Assembly: GCA_024704765.1 (NCBI GenBank)
Contig: JAKMXF010000300.1
Location: forward strand, 457,019-521,018
DNA from: Oopsacas minuta
Lineage: Eukaryota > Porifera > Hexactinellida > Lyssacinosida > Leucopsacidae
Direction of reading: 5' to 3'
Length of the DNA: 64,000 nt
In this document: one piece after another, positions 23,172-33,872 of the stretch
Position numbering within the stretch: the stretch's first letter is position 1
Layout of the letters: each line of letters starts with the position of its first letter
The notes under the pieces: model-generated
Seen by the model: only the letters and a program-made list of their open reading frames with translations
What the model was told of the DNA's origin: nothing
Databases searched by the model: none
Program-made: the position numbers and the translations under genes

Positions 23172-23687
23172 CTAGAGCTCTTCATGTTTAGGCAGCAGCT
23201 CTTTAACTCTTTTAACGTAATCACTCTTCTCTGCACAGCCCAGACAATTCTCTCCCCATTCACTAAGTATCTTCTTCAATTCTCTAACACGTAGTTTACT
23301 TATATCTGTGTTCTTAAAATCTATCTTCTTATCATATTTCAACTCACAGATCTGTTCGTCCATCTTCTTCAATTTTTCACAAATCTTTACAGCAGGTACT
23401 GTAGATGCCATAGGCTTTACTACTTCATTAACAATACCAGTAGCTGCATCCTCAGTAGCTCCTATGTAGTAACAGAAACGACCTTCTTTCCCTATAGCAG
23501 TGCTACACTTGTCTCTCAGATATGTTTCCAAATTATTCTCTCCTATTATAGCTTGATCAGATGACTCCTGTTCAATCGCTTCTAAGAACTTTATACAAAC
23601 TTCACAGTCTCCCTCTTTCAGCTTACAGAGACATACTGAACAGCTGATCAGTAGAAGTGATAACAAGGAAAATCTGGCTAGTAACAT
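23172..23687 (-). CDS. MANF: MANF/CDNF neurotrophic factor family protein
   Basis: This single exon encodes about 171 residues with a signal peptide. The saposin-like N-terminal half has the family's cysteine spacing (GDCEVCIKFL, KCSTAIGKEGRFCYYIGATEDAATGIVNEV). The C-terminal SAP-like domain has SKLRVRELKKILSEWGENCLGCAEKSDYVKRVKELL, including the CxxC motif (CLGC). MANF is a small ER stress-induced, secreted factor that works with BiP-type chaperones. Human MANF ends RTDL. This protein ends HEEL, which fits a KDEL-like ER retrieval signal and preserves the family's retention logic. Length matches the family. Confidence 0.94.
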   Translation of the reverse strand: MLLARFSLLSLLLISCSVCLCKLKEGDCEVCIKFLEAIEQESSDQAIIGENNLETYLRDKCSTAIGKEGRFCYYIGATEDAATGIVNEVVKPMASTVPAVKICEKLKKMDEQICELKYDKKIDFKNTDISKLRVRELKKILSEWGENCLGCAEKSDYVKRVKELLPKHEEL

Positions 23688-23764
23688 CACGCTAATATAT
23701 AGAAGAGATATAATAATGAATTAATACATACGGTATAATGTAATGTATTGAGTGATTAAATATT

Positions 23765-25172
23765 TCAGTCAATAGACACCATTGTGTTTCTCCACAGACT
23801 AGTCTTAGTAGACCGGACTACTACAGAGCCACAGGACACCACCTCACTCATAGAGAGAGGGATTGGCTCTGATACAGACGGGCTCTTATCTGGGGCAGAG
23901 GAATTGACACATCTCTCCATCTCTTGAGGATGTGAGATGGGAGGTAGTCTCATATGTTTCCTGATAGGAAGTATACGTGGCAGTTGTTTAGGGAGATCTT
24001 TTATAAGAATATTATCTAGCTGTGTGTCTAATTGACTACAGAACTCTGAGAATACAAAGGAGAAGTCTATAAAGTCTGATTTTTCCATAAACAACTGAGC
24101 AGTGTACTCATTCCTCTTAGAATGTGCTGTCATTCTATGTATCTTGTCTCTAGCTCTTCTAACCTCTACAATTGCTGCTTTTGACTCCTCTGAGATCTCA
24201 GAGAGGAGGGAGGGAGTAGACGTGATTAGATCAGATAAAGAGTGCATCTTTGGAGGCTTGTTAGCGTCGACTGCTAGTTTAATCTCAGCTAAAAACTTAT
24301 CTGTTGATCGAACATGGGATGAATCAGCTGGTATATTTGTCTCATGCATTCCTGTTATAGCCCAGGTGTTAGTTAGATCATCTGGCTCCTCTTCTATGGT
24401 AGAGGATACGGGGTGGGGAGGAGAGGGACGTTTGAACTTATCCTGAGATAGCATGGTATTCCAGAACAGCTCATGATCTACTCTACTTCTCAATAAGCCT
24501 TTTTTCTTCATTTTATACTCAGCCTCTACAATCTTATAGAATATAGAAGTTTGTAATTTTTGTAAGAATAGAGTATCATTCTTAAACTCTGATTTTAGAG
24601 CTCTTGGCTTTAGAGCTAGTCTAGCTCTCCTCTCTCTAGCTGCTCTGTTACGACACTTTAATTTCCATTTATTATCCATCTCCTTCTGTCTGTGTAGCTG
24701 TTCTTGTACATGTTCCTGTAACACCTCTAGATGTGCGTATTTATAATAGTTATGTAAAGGTTTCCAGTCTGATAACTGAGCTGATAGTGGTTTACATTTA
24801 GTGTGTGTTGAGCTATAAAAATATATAATAAATACATTACATTATTCACATAAACACTTACCTACTGCTGGCATCTGTGAGGGTACTGACAGAAGAACTC
24901 CTCCCTCCTGCTCTACTTCTCTTAGACAGATGAGTAGTAGCAGAACTGAAATGAGACTCAGTCTCTCTTTTAGAAGCACTAGTGTTAGTGACAAGAGATA
25001 CTGAGGGGGTAAGAAGCTGGAGAGGACAGATTTCCAGGGTTGGTATATCAACTTGAGATTGGAAATGCTCAGTGAGAGAAACTAATCGAGTCCTTATAGT
25101 CTCTAAATGCATCTGTAAAGCCTCTAGTATAAGGCCACATTCTGGATCTTGTGATGTAGCCTGTGTATCCAT
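23765..25172 (-). CDS. Unrecognised 452-residue basic coiled-coil protein
   Basis: Two exons (25172-24862 and 24812-23765) join in frame across a 49-bp intron. I do not recognise the family. The N-terminal exon is Ser/Thr-rich (SKRSRAGGRSSSVSTLTDASS). The second exon opens with a highly charged predicted coiled coil (HVQEQLHRQKEMDNKWKLK, then NRAARERRARLALKPRALK) and a conserved-looking block ending RSRVDHELFWNTMLSQDKF. A second helical stretch (SKAAIVEVRRARDKIHRM) and a hydrophobic helix (FIDFSFVFSEFCSQLDTQL) lie further on, and the C-terminus is Ser/Pro-rich. There is no signal peptide, membrane segment or catalytic motif. The basic helical composition suggests a nuclear or cytoskeletal scaffold, but that is a guess. 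Confidence 0.75.
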
Positions 25173-25305
25173 AGTATAAGCTAGCTATAACATTATGGAT
25201 CTGTCAGATATCAAATTTAATTATGAATAAATGTAATAAAGGAATTTATAAGACAACTCATGCGATAATTTAGCGCCAACCAGATAGTTAATGAATTCAT
25301 AAAAG

Positions 25306-27456
25306 TTACTTCCTCCTCTTAGTCAGTGTACTTGGTTCTGTAACGGAACCAGTTTCCAGAGAATGCTGCCCTCCAGATAGGATCAAGTAAGGAATGCCAG
25401 AAGTCTCCATCTTTCTAGTTGCCATAGCAACCGTGTTGAGGGGTGTGTCGAAAGAATTCATTTTCATCATTGACAATTCGTCCTCTGACTTTTTGAGTCG
25501 ACGCTCAGCTTTTAACTTTCCAGAACCTTTTCCATGGAATATGTGAGACATACGTCTGAATGCTTCTTTCTGCGAAAGTTCTCGCCCCAGATCATCCACA
25601 TACTCCAGCTTTATTTCAGGAATATAATCCTTCTTTTCTGGGAAAGAATCTCTATCTCTGTCTCTGTAATCATCTCTGCTATCCCTGGTCCTTTCTCTCT
25701 GGTCACCACCACGTGTCTGTTTGTCAAGCAGAGAATAGTTCCTAGCTGAGATATCGTTCTTGTGTTTAGACTCCTCAACAGTCTCAGTGTATCCCCCCTT
25801 AGTTCTAGATTGTTCTATGAACCCCTTCCTCTCTGCTAGCAGTAGAGTAGAAGTGATAGAGTGAGATACTATAGGTTCTGCTTCAAAGTAATCTTCTCTA
25901 TCTTCACTCTTTATATGAGGTTTAAAGTCTGATCCGTTCTTCAATTCCTTCCAGCCGTCTCTCTCTTCTTCCCCCTCAGAACCCAGCTCCATAGCTTCAT
26001 GATTATCTGTTCTCATTTCAGACAGATTATCGTGTAGTCTGTTACGAGATAGAGACGACTGAGTATTGAGAGATCTCACAAACTCCTGGGTACTATCAAA
26101 TATCATAGCAGATGGCTTGACATCAGCTGTTGATATATCAGCTGATTTTATTCGTGTAGTCTGACGAGCAATAGCAGCAGCTCTGTCTATAGGATCCATA
26201 CCTCTATTCGAGAAGGCGGTCTCTCTTAATTTACGAATCCTATCTATGGCATTAGCTAGGTTATCCTCCTCATCAGCTGATGGGATTATTGACAGAGGAG
26301 TATCCATGGTAGCTTCACTGGGACCTATTACGTCATCAGAATTAATCTTTCTACTTTGAAAGGTAGTAACAGAGGGAGGAGGGGAGCTAGTCTCTGGTGC
26401 TCTATCTCTAGATCCCAGGTCTGTAGGAGGGAGGAGAGGAGAGGACTGTTGGAGGAGATCTTCTGCTCGGAGAGGAACAACTTTTCTTCGTTTCTTAATC
26501 CTCCTAAACTTCTCAGCTATCTCCTCTGACGTCATTACTTGACTAGCATACTTATGCTCGAAATTAAGATCTACCTCCCTCTTGCCCAGCTGTGAGAGAA
26601 TAGATTCTCTCTTCTTACTCTCTTGTAGTACAGAGCTGTCTGTGTCTAGCTGTCCGTTATCTGACAAGTAAAATGATTGAGTTTTCTCGCCAGATATTTC
26701 ATCATCATATTTAGCAAGGACGTTGCCTACCTGTCTCTCTCCTCTCAGAGCACTCTCAATACCCTCTAATGCTGTCTCTGAATCAGCTAAAGGATCATAT
26801 ATTCCTGTGCGTAGTCCTTTTGTCTCTCTATTCTTACTAGCTCTGTCAATATCTATCATGGTAGGATTCTGTAAGGTCTCTTCTGTCTCTTCGTCTAGAA
26901 TATCTCTATCCTTGAGTGTCAGGATGTTCTCTTCTCCTTCCAAGAACCCTCCTACATCGTGTCCTATCTTCATGCCCTTCAAATCACTGCTCCGATACTT
27001 GTTATCCTTCTTGTCCTTAGTAGGTTTATCTTCCTGATATTTCTTATCAAACTCAAGCTGACGACTGCGTTCTACCCAATTTCTGACTTCATTCACATCC
27101 AGAGCATCAGCAGATTGGGTAGGACTTTGGTTTCGCTGACGTTTCAACTTCCTTTCATCTAATTTCTGTCTAAGAAGGAGAGTACGATCTGTAACGGTAT
27201 TACTGTCAGATAAGTGATGAGTGACGTCATTAGTAACGGAATCAGAGGATGGACTTTGCTTTTCTCTGTTGCGATTAGAACTTTTATGCTTTGATGGAGA
27301 CGGTGATCTTCTTAAACGTTTATGAGAGGTAGTGTGTCTAGGAGATACTGACCTCTCTCTCCCCTTTTTGCTATCAGATCTGTGTTTCTTCCTAGCCTCA
27401 TGTCCAGGACTGTACACGTGTCTATGTCTGTTAGTGTGTAACTCTTTAGAACTCAT
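25306..27456 (-). CDS. SART1: SART1, U4/U6.U5 tri-snRNP-associated protein
   Basis: One exon encodes 716 residues. The N-terminus is RS/HK-rich (KKHRSDSKKGRERSVSPRH), as in splicing factors. Matches to the SART1 family are visible in NVLAKYDDEISGEKTQSFYL, ILTLKDRDILDEE, MTSEEIAEKFRRIKKRRK and the C-terminal block FHGKGSGKLKAERRLKK, then FDTPLNTVAMATRKM, TSGIPYLILSG. The SART1/Snu66 protein is needed to join the tri-snRNP to the pre-spliceosome in the nucleus. Human SART1 is about 800 residues, so this copy is slightly short but complete at both ends. Start is the first ATG, just before ELHTNRHRHVYSPGHE. Confidence 0.94.
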   Translation of the reverse strand: MSSKELHTNRHRHVYSPGHEARKKHRSDSKKGRERSVSPRHTTSHKRLRRSPSPSKHKSSNRNREKQSPSSDSVTNDVTHHLSDSNTVTDRTLLLRQKLDERKLKRQRNQSPTQSADALDVNEVRNWVERSRQLEFDKKYQEDKPTKDKKDNKYRSSDLKGMKIGHDVGGFLEGEENILTLKDRDILDEETEETLQNPTMIDIDRASKNRETKGLRTGIYDPLADSETALEGIESALRGERQVGNVLAKYDDEISGEKTQSFYLSDNGQLDTDSSVLQESKKRESILSQLGKREVDLNFEHKYASQVMTSEEIAEKFRRIKKRRKVVPLRAEDLLQQSSPLLPPTDLGSRDRAPETSSPPPSVTTFQSRKINSDDVIGPSEATMDTPLSIIPSADEEDNLANAIDRIRKLRETAFSNRGMDPIDRAAAIARQTTRIKSADISTADVKPSAMIFDSTQEFVRSLNTQSSLSRNRLHDNLSEMRTDNHEAMELGSEGEEERDGWKELKNGSDFKPHIKSEDREDYFEAEPIVSHSITSTLLLAERKGFIEQSRTKGGYTETVEESKHKNDISARNYSLLDKQTRGGDQRERTRDSRDDYRDRDRDSFPEKKDYIPEIKLEYVDDLGRELSQKEAFRRMSHIFHGKGSGKLKAERRLKKSEDELSMMKMNSFDTPLNTVAMATRKMETSGIPYLILSGGQHSLETGSVTEPSTLTKRRK

Positions 27457-28797
27457 TCAATCAATCTAGTTATGAATACAATTACCAATAAATAAGAGCA
27501 ATATAATGGTAATGTTATTTATTGGAACTACAGGTGTCAAGTGCAGGCAAATTACATAAATTTGAAGGGGGAAAGGTATTATTGTCCCGATTAGCAAGGT
27601 TGTAAACACAGTCTTTGCATATTTACGATCTTGTTTATGTTTGTTATACCATTGTATCTAACATGATAAGTTACAGTCAATACTAATTGATAACCGATTT
27701 ACTTGTAAAAATTATAATAATAAGCGGGTAAAGGTGACTTGTTAATTGGCTACGTGTATGTTTGATTAGATACGTAGAGCAAAGAAATCTTCCAATCTTT
27801 GTACACACATTTTTTGAATAAACTGAATGACTTTCTAAATAAGTGTCAATGCAGATGGTTGCTTTATTCAAGTCATAGGGATACTAATTTTGTACAAGTT
27901 TATTTCTTATCTGTAGCATCATAAATGAGAATCTCATCGAGTATTTTACGGGTCACTTTTAAACTGTCAGTTAGGGGATTCGGTTCAATGACAGATTATA
28001 GCTGATGGCTTATTGACAGATTATTGATGGGTTATGTTGTTACTTGTAAGTAAGTAACAAATTAACTTGATTGAAAACTAATCCACAGCTTAAGAAATGG
28101 CTTCATATAGTTGTTGCAAGAATGGTGGTGCTAATTGGCTCATAGGGAGCACTTATAGATTTCAAAACAATGATTTTGTATAGAATGTAATGTATGGACC
28201 ATATATGGGCAGTTGGGCACAATGATATATGTCTCCTTTGCAACTCTCTATGGTACATTTACACATAATTAATAATCTTCACAGAGTTCTATGACATTAT
28301 ATATCAACAATATTATCCCCTATTGAATTGGAACGTTACAGACAGGGGCGTGTATATATTTCGGCCTTAGAGGGAGGGGGGATATTAATGGATGTCTCTG
28401 TGAATATTCGAGATAATACAAGAATAAATGGAAATCAGAAAACAGTGGATGACCTTAAAAGGTGTGTATACACAAAAATTGAGTTATGTGCGGGTAGAAT
28501 GGTACAGGTAGATTAGATTAGAAATCACGAATTTCAAATGGGTTAAACAGCTGGCAATTTGCATTTAAGAGAAGTAACAACTGCTCTCGAGGCTAAATAC
28601 AAAATCATTTTCAACATAGAAGAAGCCAATAGTAAACAGAGAGTAACATAATCAGCTGGCAACTACTGAGTCTTGTGAAAAGAGTTGACGACAGATTAGT
28701 TAAGAACATATCAGTTCAATCAGTATAAATAGGCTACTCATTAGCATTGGGAATATAACGTACCAAAATTTATCACATAACAACAAGCCAATACAAT
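27457..28797. other. Intergenic, no gene seen
   Basis: About 1.3 kb of AT-rich sequence lies between the SART1 start and the first ankyrin gene. Frames of about 62 codons occur on both strands but lack motifs, splice support or compositional bias. No repeat stood out on reading. Confidence 0.5.
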
Positions 28798-29529
28798 ATG
28801 AAAGTAACATTCAGGATATTAGATGAGTTAATTGACTCAATAAAACAACACGATTTGTTAGAGTTAAAGAAGTTGATCCCGCTATTGAGCAGAAATGAAA
28901 TCAATGAGAGATCTGCTACAGGATTAGCTCCAATACATTATGCTTGTTTGGAAGGTCAAATCAAAATAGTTGAATGCCTTTTGAGAAACAAAGCCAATCC
29001 TTCTCTACAAGATGTAGAAGGTTGGACACCTTTACACATAGCTGCTACAAGAAATATCTATGATTTAGCTGTCTGTTTGATGGGGTTTGGAGCTGATCTA
29101 TCAATTTCTAACAGTGATCAGGAAACTCCCTTACAGTTAGCAGAAGATAATAAACTAATCCGTCTGTTAGAAAGAAAGGGGAGCTCAGAATCTGACGCAG
29201 AAGAGAGAGAAGAACAAGAAGAGCAAGCTCTCCTCTCAGCTCTCAGGAAAGCTAAGAGGATGAACTGTGTAGATAAGTGGGAGGAGAGTTTAGGGATCAG
29301 TGAAGAAGGCAGCATTCTACATCTAGCTGCAGCATATGGTTACTGTCATCTAGTAGAATACATCTGTGAAGAGAAGCTAGTGAATGTGAATGGGAAAGAC
29401 AGAGATGAATGGACTCCTCTACATGTAGCTAGTTACTGGCAATACAGTGATATCATGGAGGTGTTGTTAACACACGGAGCTAACCCTTGTTTGGTTACTA
29501 AAGTGTACAACAGACCGAGTGACTTGTAG
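28798..29529 (+). CDS. Small MYPT-like ankyrin-repeat protein, copy A
   Basis: This single exon encodes 243 residues. The arrangement follows the N-terminus of the myosin phosphatase targeting family (PPP1R12/R16/R27). A KVTF motif at residues 2-5 fits the RVxF PP1-docking consensus. Two or three ankyrin repeats come next (GLAPIHYACLEGQIKIVECLL, GWTPLHIAATRNIYDLAVCLM), then a charged acidic spacer (SSESDAEEREEQEEQALL), then two more repeats (GSILHLAAAYGYCHLVEYI, WTPLHVASYWQYSDIMEVLL). The split of the array by an EE-rich helix is typical of MYPT. Unlike MYPT1 it stops after the ankyrin block, with no long C-terminal part. A likely role is a minimal PP1 regulator. Its twin lies inverted at 30403-31134; from 29153 to 29528 the two are identical by eye. 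Confidence 0.85.
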   Translation: MKVTFRILDELIDSIKQHDLLELKKLIPLLSRNEINERSATGLAPIHYACLEGQIKIVECLLRNKANPSLQDVEGWTPLHIAATRNIYDLAVCLMGFGADLSISNSDQETPLQLAEDNKLIRLLERKGSSESDAEEREEQEEQALLSALRKAKRMNCVDKWEESLGISEEGSILHLAAAYGYCHLVEYICEEKLVNVNGKDRDEWTPLHVASYWQYSDIMEVLLTHGANPCLVTKVYNRPSDL

Positions 29530-30779
29530 CAATTGGATCATTGAGTTGTAGCGGAATTTAATTTTATTTGCTTCTCGCTTTCACGATCGATTTATATTTT
29601 GTATTTTGAATTAATTAAATCAAAGAACGAATTATTTAGACTTTTATTCTCAAAATAGATTATTTAGATAGGAAACATGGAAGCAACAAAATGTTGTCTA
29701 AGATAAATATAACAAAACTTAGAGCTAAAATATTTTTCTAGCTTCCTCGTTGATAAGGGAACTTTTGAATAAAAGTTTAAAATAAATTTAAAAGGAAGCC
29801 TGCCTCTGTAAGGCTAGAAGTCCTCTGTCTGTGAATAAATTTAATATTTTATAGCTTCATGTCATTCAAGCTGATATGAACAAATGACCTAGGGTTCATT
29901 CAGTGAGGAAGGGCATATGGTTGGTACTGCTTACTCTACAACAAATATATATCTGAAACAGAAATTATAGAATTAGTAATTTCAACTTCTAAATAAGGAG
30001 AATAAAGATGTTTCAATACAAATAAAAATAGAAATATATTTGTTTGAAAAACACTAATTATATTATTGAATTACGTAATCAATTAATTAATGAATTGTTT
30101 AGTAGACAATATTTGCTGATGGCAGTAGTATTCTCAGAGAAAACCTAATATGTAAGCATTTTAAGAGAGAACACATATTAATAATATTTGTGTAACAAAT
30201 TACATTTTTAAAAATAAAGTGGGCGAATTCAATCCCCAACTACATTGCCCAGTGTAATGATGTGTATTAGTTTTATATTACAAGAATATTTTCAGTGAAA
30301 ATAGAAAATGTATAACCAAATAGAATAAAATATTCTCTCTTTCAAAGAGAGATATTAAATATGCAAATGCAAATTCGTGTAATATTTGTTAGATGTACTG
30401 GATTACAAGTCACTCGGTCTGTTGTACACTTTAGTAACCAAACAAGGGTTAGCTCCGTGTGTTAACAACACCTCCATGATATCACTGTATTGCCAGTAAC
30501 TAGCTACATGTAGAGGAGTCCATTCATCTCTGTCTTTCCCATTCACATTCACTAGCTTCTCTTCACAGATGTATTCTACTAGATGACAGTAACCATATGC
30601 TGCAGCTAGATGTAGAATGCTGCCTTCTTCACTGATCCCTAAACTCTCCTCCCACTTATCTACACAGTTCATCCTCTTAGCTTTCCTGAGAGCTGAGAGG
30701 AGAGCTTGCTCTTCTTGTTCTTCTCTCTCTTCTGCGTCAGATTCTGAGCTCCCCTTTCTTTCTAACAGACGGATTAGTT
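29153..30779. repeat. 376-bp inverted repeat arms within the ankyrin genes
   Basis: The arms are 29153-29528 (+) and 30404-30779 (-), identical by eye over 376 bp and separated by about 875 bp. They cover the second half of both ankyrin open reading frames and end within the stop codons (TAG in A, TAA in B). Further coding similarity extends outward toward both start codons with differences. Confidence 0.85.
29530..30402. other. Spacer between inverted ankyrin genes
   Basis: AT-rich spacer of 873 bp between the two converging stop codons. No coding frame of note was seen. Sequence homology between the copies ends abruptly at the stop codons, so the spacer is not part of the inverted repeat. 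Confidence 0.6.
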
Positions 30780-31134
30780 CATCCGCTTCTGCTACTTCAA
30801 ACGGAGTTTCTTGATCACCGTTACTGACAGAAAGATCAGCTCCAAACCCCATTAAACAGACAGCTAAATCATAGTTATTAGTTGTAGCAGCTATGTGTAA
30901 AGGTGTCCAACCTTCTACATCTTGTAGAGAAGGATTAGCTTTGTTTCTCAAAAGACATTCTACCATTTTGATTTGACCTTCCAAACAAGCATAATGTATT
31001 GGAGCTAATCCTGTAGCAGATCTCTCATTGATTTCATTTCTCTCCAAGAACGGGATAATAAGCTCGAATTCCCTCATAGAATGTTGTTTAATTGTATCAA
31101 TTAATTCATCAATAATATTAAATGTTACAGACAT
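30403..31134 (-). CDS. Small MYPT-like ankyrin-repeat protein, copy B
   Basis: This copy has the same length (243 residues) and layout as copy A, in convergent orientation. The first 35 residues differ at many positions, and the RVxF-like motif reads SVTF instead of KVTF, losing the basic residue. Residues about 39-120 are similar with patchy silent and replacement changes. From the codons for LIRLLERKGSSESD to the stop the nucleotide sequence (30404-30779) matches copy A at every base I compared. The 3' flank after the stop is unrelated. The function would be as for copy A, but PP1 docking may be weaker. The mosaic pattern argues for recent gene conversion or partial duplication. Confidence 0.85.
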   Translation of the reverse strand: MSVTFNIIDELIDTIKQHSMREFELIIPFLERNEINERSATGLAPIHYACLEGQIKMVECLLRNKANPSLQDVEGWTPLHIAATTNNYDLAVCLMGFGADLSVSNGDQETPFEVAEADELIRLLERKGSSESDAEEREEQEEQALLSALRKAKRMNCVDKWEESLGISEEGSILHLAAAYGYCHLVEYICEEKLVNVNGKDRDEWTPLHVASYWQYSDIMEVLLTHGANPCLVTKVYNRPSDL

Positions 31135-32167
31135 GTTGAAATCTTATTTGTATTACCAGTTTAGCATTTGATAGCTTACTTGTTATTTATACTGTATTGC
31201 TGTACTCGGATTTACAATTGAAAGTAATCAAAGATCTCAAAATCTTATCTGTGCTACGTGTACAGTTCAGACGTGTAAAAATTGTACTCACACTATTTTG
31301 CAACTATCCAGAGGATAGGAAGAGGGCAATACCTGAATATATGTTATTACGAATGTGCATTTATGAGGGAAATAGGAAATACTTTTATCAATCTGAATGT
31401 TTACATGAATTCTAAGATTACAACACTATGACCTATTTTATGATAAAAGAAATTGCTATTTATTCCCAAATCATTAATAACAAAAAGACAAGCCATTAAT
31501 TCTAATACGTAGACTGTCAATCTGGCAGGTAGCATGGTTCATGAATACGTTTCTATAGTATAATGTCGATTTAACAACTGATAGTAAATCCAAGTACTGC
31601 TGATGATTTTTTATAGATACGAATGGTAGTGTAGATTATTTGGTAGAGAAAGTTCAGCATTGTAAGAAGATAAATTTGGTGAGGAATTCAGACTAGTACG
31701 CAATTCCTACCAATTACATGAATCGTGCCTTATTCAAAATTAAGTCAATAAGAAGCTCAAAGATCAAAGTAATACGGGTATGATTCAAACACATAAAGCA
31801 GCTCCCAGAAACTCTAAGATTTATAATCATTTCAAACATTCAAATATTTGGAGTTTAGACCAAATAAGTTAAACTTCCAATAATTATTGCAGCAAGACAA
31901 TTACTAAAAGTTGAGTCTACAAATCACATATATTAGGTAGTCACAATAATATTGTCGCATCTATTAGCACACGGATGTCAAATTACAAGTTGTTTACTCG
32001 AAAATTGATTTCAATGAGGTCAATTAACTTATGTGAAGTTTAAACGTATTTAGACTGAGGCGGAGAAAGAAATACAATTATTATTATTATTGCAACTATT
32101 TAATTAGCAAAGTGAATACCAAATAAGCTATTAGAAATACTGAATTACTATTTACATGATAATTCAA
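31135..32167. other. Intergenic, no gene seen
   Basis: About 1 kb of AT-rich sequence between ankyrin copy B and the GPN3 3' end. A 72-codon frame at 31197-31415 (+) has no recognisable motif. Nothing else is supported. Confidence 0.5.
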
Positions 32168-32980
32168 TCAATCCTGATCATCTGCACCATCCATAGCTTT
32201 AGTGTTAACATCCAAATCTTCTCCGTACTGTATAGTCATATCAATTTGTAGCAGAACATTATCCTTAGATCCCTCGTCTGATATATCCAAGGGGAGGAAT
32301 TGAACAAAACTGTAGTCGTTTATGAGACTGCTGATTGCTTTGTTCAGCTTCTGATACTTAGGATCAACATGAGCACTGACTTCATCCAACAGGTCATGAG
32401 GGTCTGGATCCAAATACTTGTCCAATGACTTCTTAGCCTTTGAGGACAATAGGTCTATCTTAGATAGAATGTTAATGTGAGGGAGTTCTAACAAAATCAT
32501 GGAGCTGAGGGCAGTCATTATACCAGAGAACATCTTGGTAGCATCAACAATAAAATGGCAATCTAACAGGAAAACCGAGCAAATATTAAAATTCCAACTT
32601 TTCAGCACATCAGCGAACTGTCTCATAGCTGGAATGTGTGTGTATAATTCTATTTGTCCAGGACAGTCAAATAGAATATAATCATCTTCTGAATCACCTA
32701 ATTTCTCTTCTAACCATTCTATATTCTGTAGAAAGAATTCCATACAGAATACCAACCCCCCATTCGGTCCAAAGTTCAATTCCTCATCCTCCATCACGTC
32801 AGTAACTTGTACTAGCTCCCTGATATCAGCTATCACGGGGTAGTCAAAGTGCTCTGCTGCTGGATCCATATTCACAACATACACAGTTCTATGTATTGTT
32901 TCACAATGCTGCTGTATCATATGACAGTATGTCGATTTACCACTACCGGCAGGTCCTATCACCAATTGTCCGTAGCGCAT
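32168..32980 (-). CDS. GPN3: GPN-loop GTPase 3
   Basis: This single exon is about 270 residues from the chosen start [17 protein letters not shown], matching the family's short N-terminus; an upstream in-frame ATG at 32998 adds six residues. The P-loop GPAGSGKST, the family-defining Gly-Pro-Asn loop ([14 protein letters not shown]), [12 protein letters not shown] (G3) and LSKIDLL (G4) are present. GPN3 works with GPN1 and GPN2 in assembly and nuclear import of RNA polymerase II. Length and motif order fit GPN3 better than GPN2. The C-terminus is acidic (MDGADDQD). Confidence 0.95.
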   Translation of the reverse strand: MRYGQLVIGPAGSGKSTYCHMIQQHCETIHRTVYVVNMDPAAEHFDYPVIADIRELVQVTDVMEDEELNFGPNGGLVFCMEFFLQNIEWLEEKLGDSEDDYILFDCPGQIELYTHIPAMRQFADVLKSWNFNICSVFLLDCHFIVDATKMFSGIMTALSSMILLELPHINILSKIDLLSSKAKKSLDKYLDPDPHDLLDEVSAHVDPKYQKLNKAISSLINDYSFVQFLPLDISDEGSKDNVLLQIDMTIQYGEDLDVNTKAMDGADDQD

Positions 32981-33872
32981 TCTATCGTATCGTATCAATT
33001 ACTAATTACTCTCAAAAGAGAATGTAATACATTAGCATTAGTAGTAACTAGCTGGTCAGATAGATTCTGAGTATAGTTATGATCATTAAAATATCTCTAG
33101 ATTTTATCGAGAGGAAGATAACTCAGTGGTTTCACTATCTACCTTTCTCCTAATAAGGACAAATAGATTTAATGGAATGCAGTGTACGACACATTATAAA
33201 TAATCTTATAAGGATCATTCTTAATAATCAATATTTATTTAAATTATTTAATGCTAAACATGGACAACATCAAAAAATCTATAATTTTATAAATCTGTGA
33301 GGACAACAAATACATAGCTAGCAACATCTTACAATCATCCTTGAGCAATATGGCAAACTGCAACACAAGTAACAAAACTACCCAAATTTAGAATAACAAG
33401 CAGAGCTAGAATGCTCAATTCAAAGTCTGATAAAGTTAATACTGAGGAAGAAGCTATACTGTATTACCCCATAAAGGTTTCAACTTAGAAATCTCATTAG
33501 AATTAGAAAATTTTGGGAATCTTATGGAGCAAAATAGAAACCAATAAAAGAACATGATTTCCAAATGATGTGTAAACAGTGCGGTGCCGTCAACTGATAG
33601 ATTTGAATTAGAGGGTATCTTAATTCAAACATCACAGATTGCACTATTTGAATTAGTTATAATTAACTGATTAATTACAGGAGCTAATGACTTGTGTCAT
33701 TAGTAAATATTTCAATTGTTTACTGTAGCATTTCGGTAATTAGCATTGATTACGAAGTTCACCGAATACTTTCAGTAACTACGTAAGCTAGTTTGTTAAT
33801 ATTGATTGGAATTAATAATATCTTATATTTAATAAAGTAGTAATTTGTTCTAAATAACATACGAAAATTGTT
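32981..33872. other. Intergenic, no gene seen
   Basis: About 890 bp between the GPN3 start and the 3' end of the EXOSC5-like gene, strongly AT-rich. No open frame with protein-like features was seen on either strand. Confidence 0.5.

Noticed and set aside
24102-24446. 114-codon plus-strand frame opposite the unrecognised coiled-coil gene
   Set aside because: Its hydrophobic look comes from the complement of the charged coding strand. No splice or start support.
26147-26290. Frequent CAGCTG-containing words (TCAGCTGA) noticed here and elsewhere
   Set aside because: They look common throughout the coding exons and may reflect Ser-Ala-Asp codon usage. I did not count them against a background, so I make no claim.
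28798-31134. Inverted ankyrin pair as a transposon with terminal inverted repeats
   Set aside because: The identical arms are inside coding sequence, point inward, and lack flanking target duplications or a transposase.
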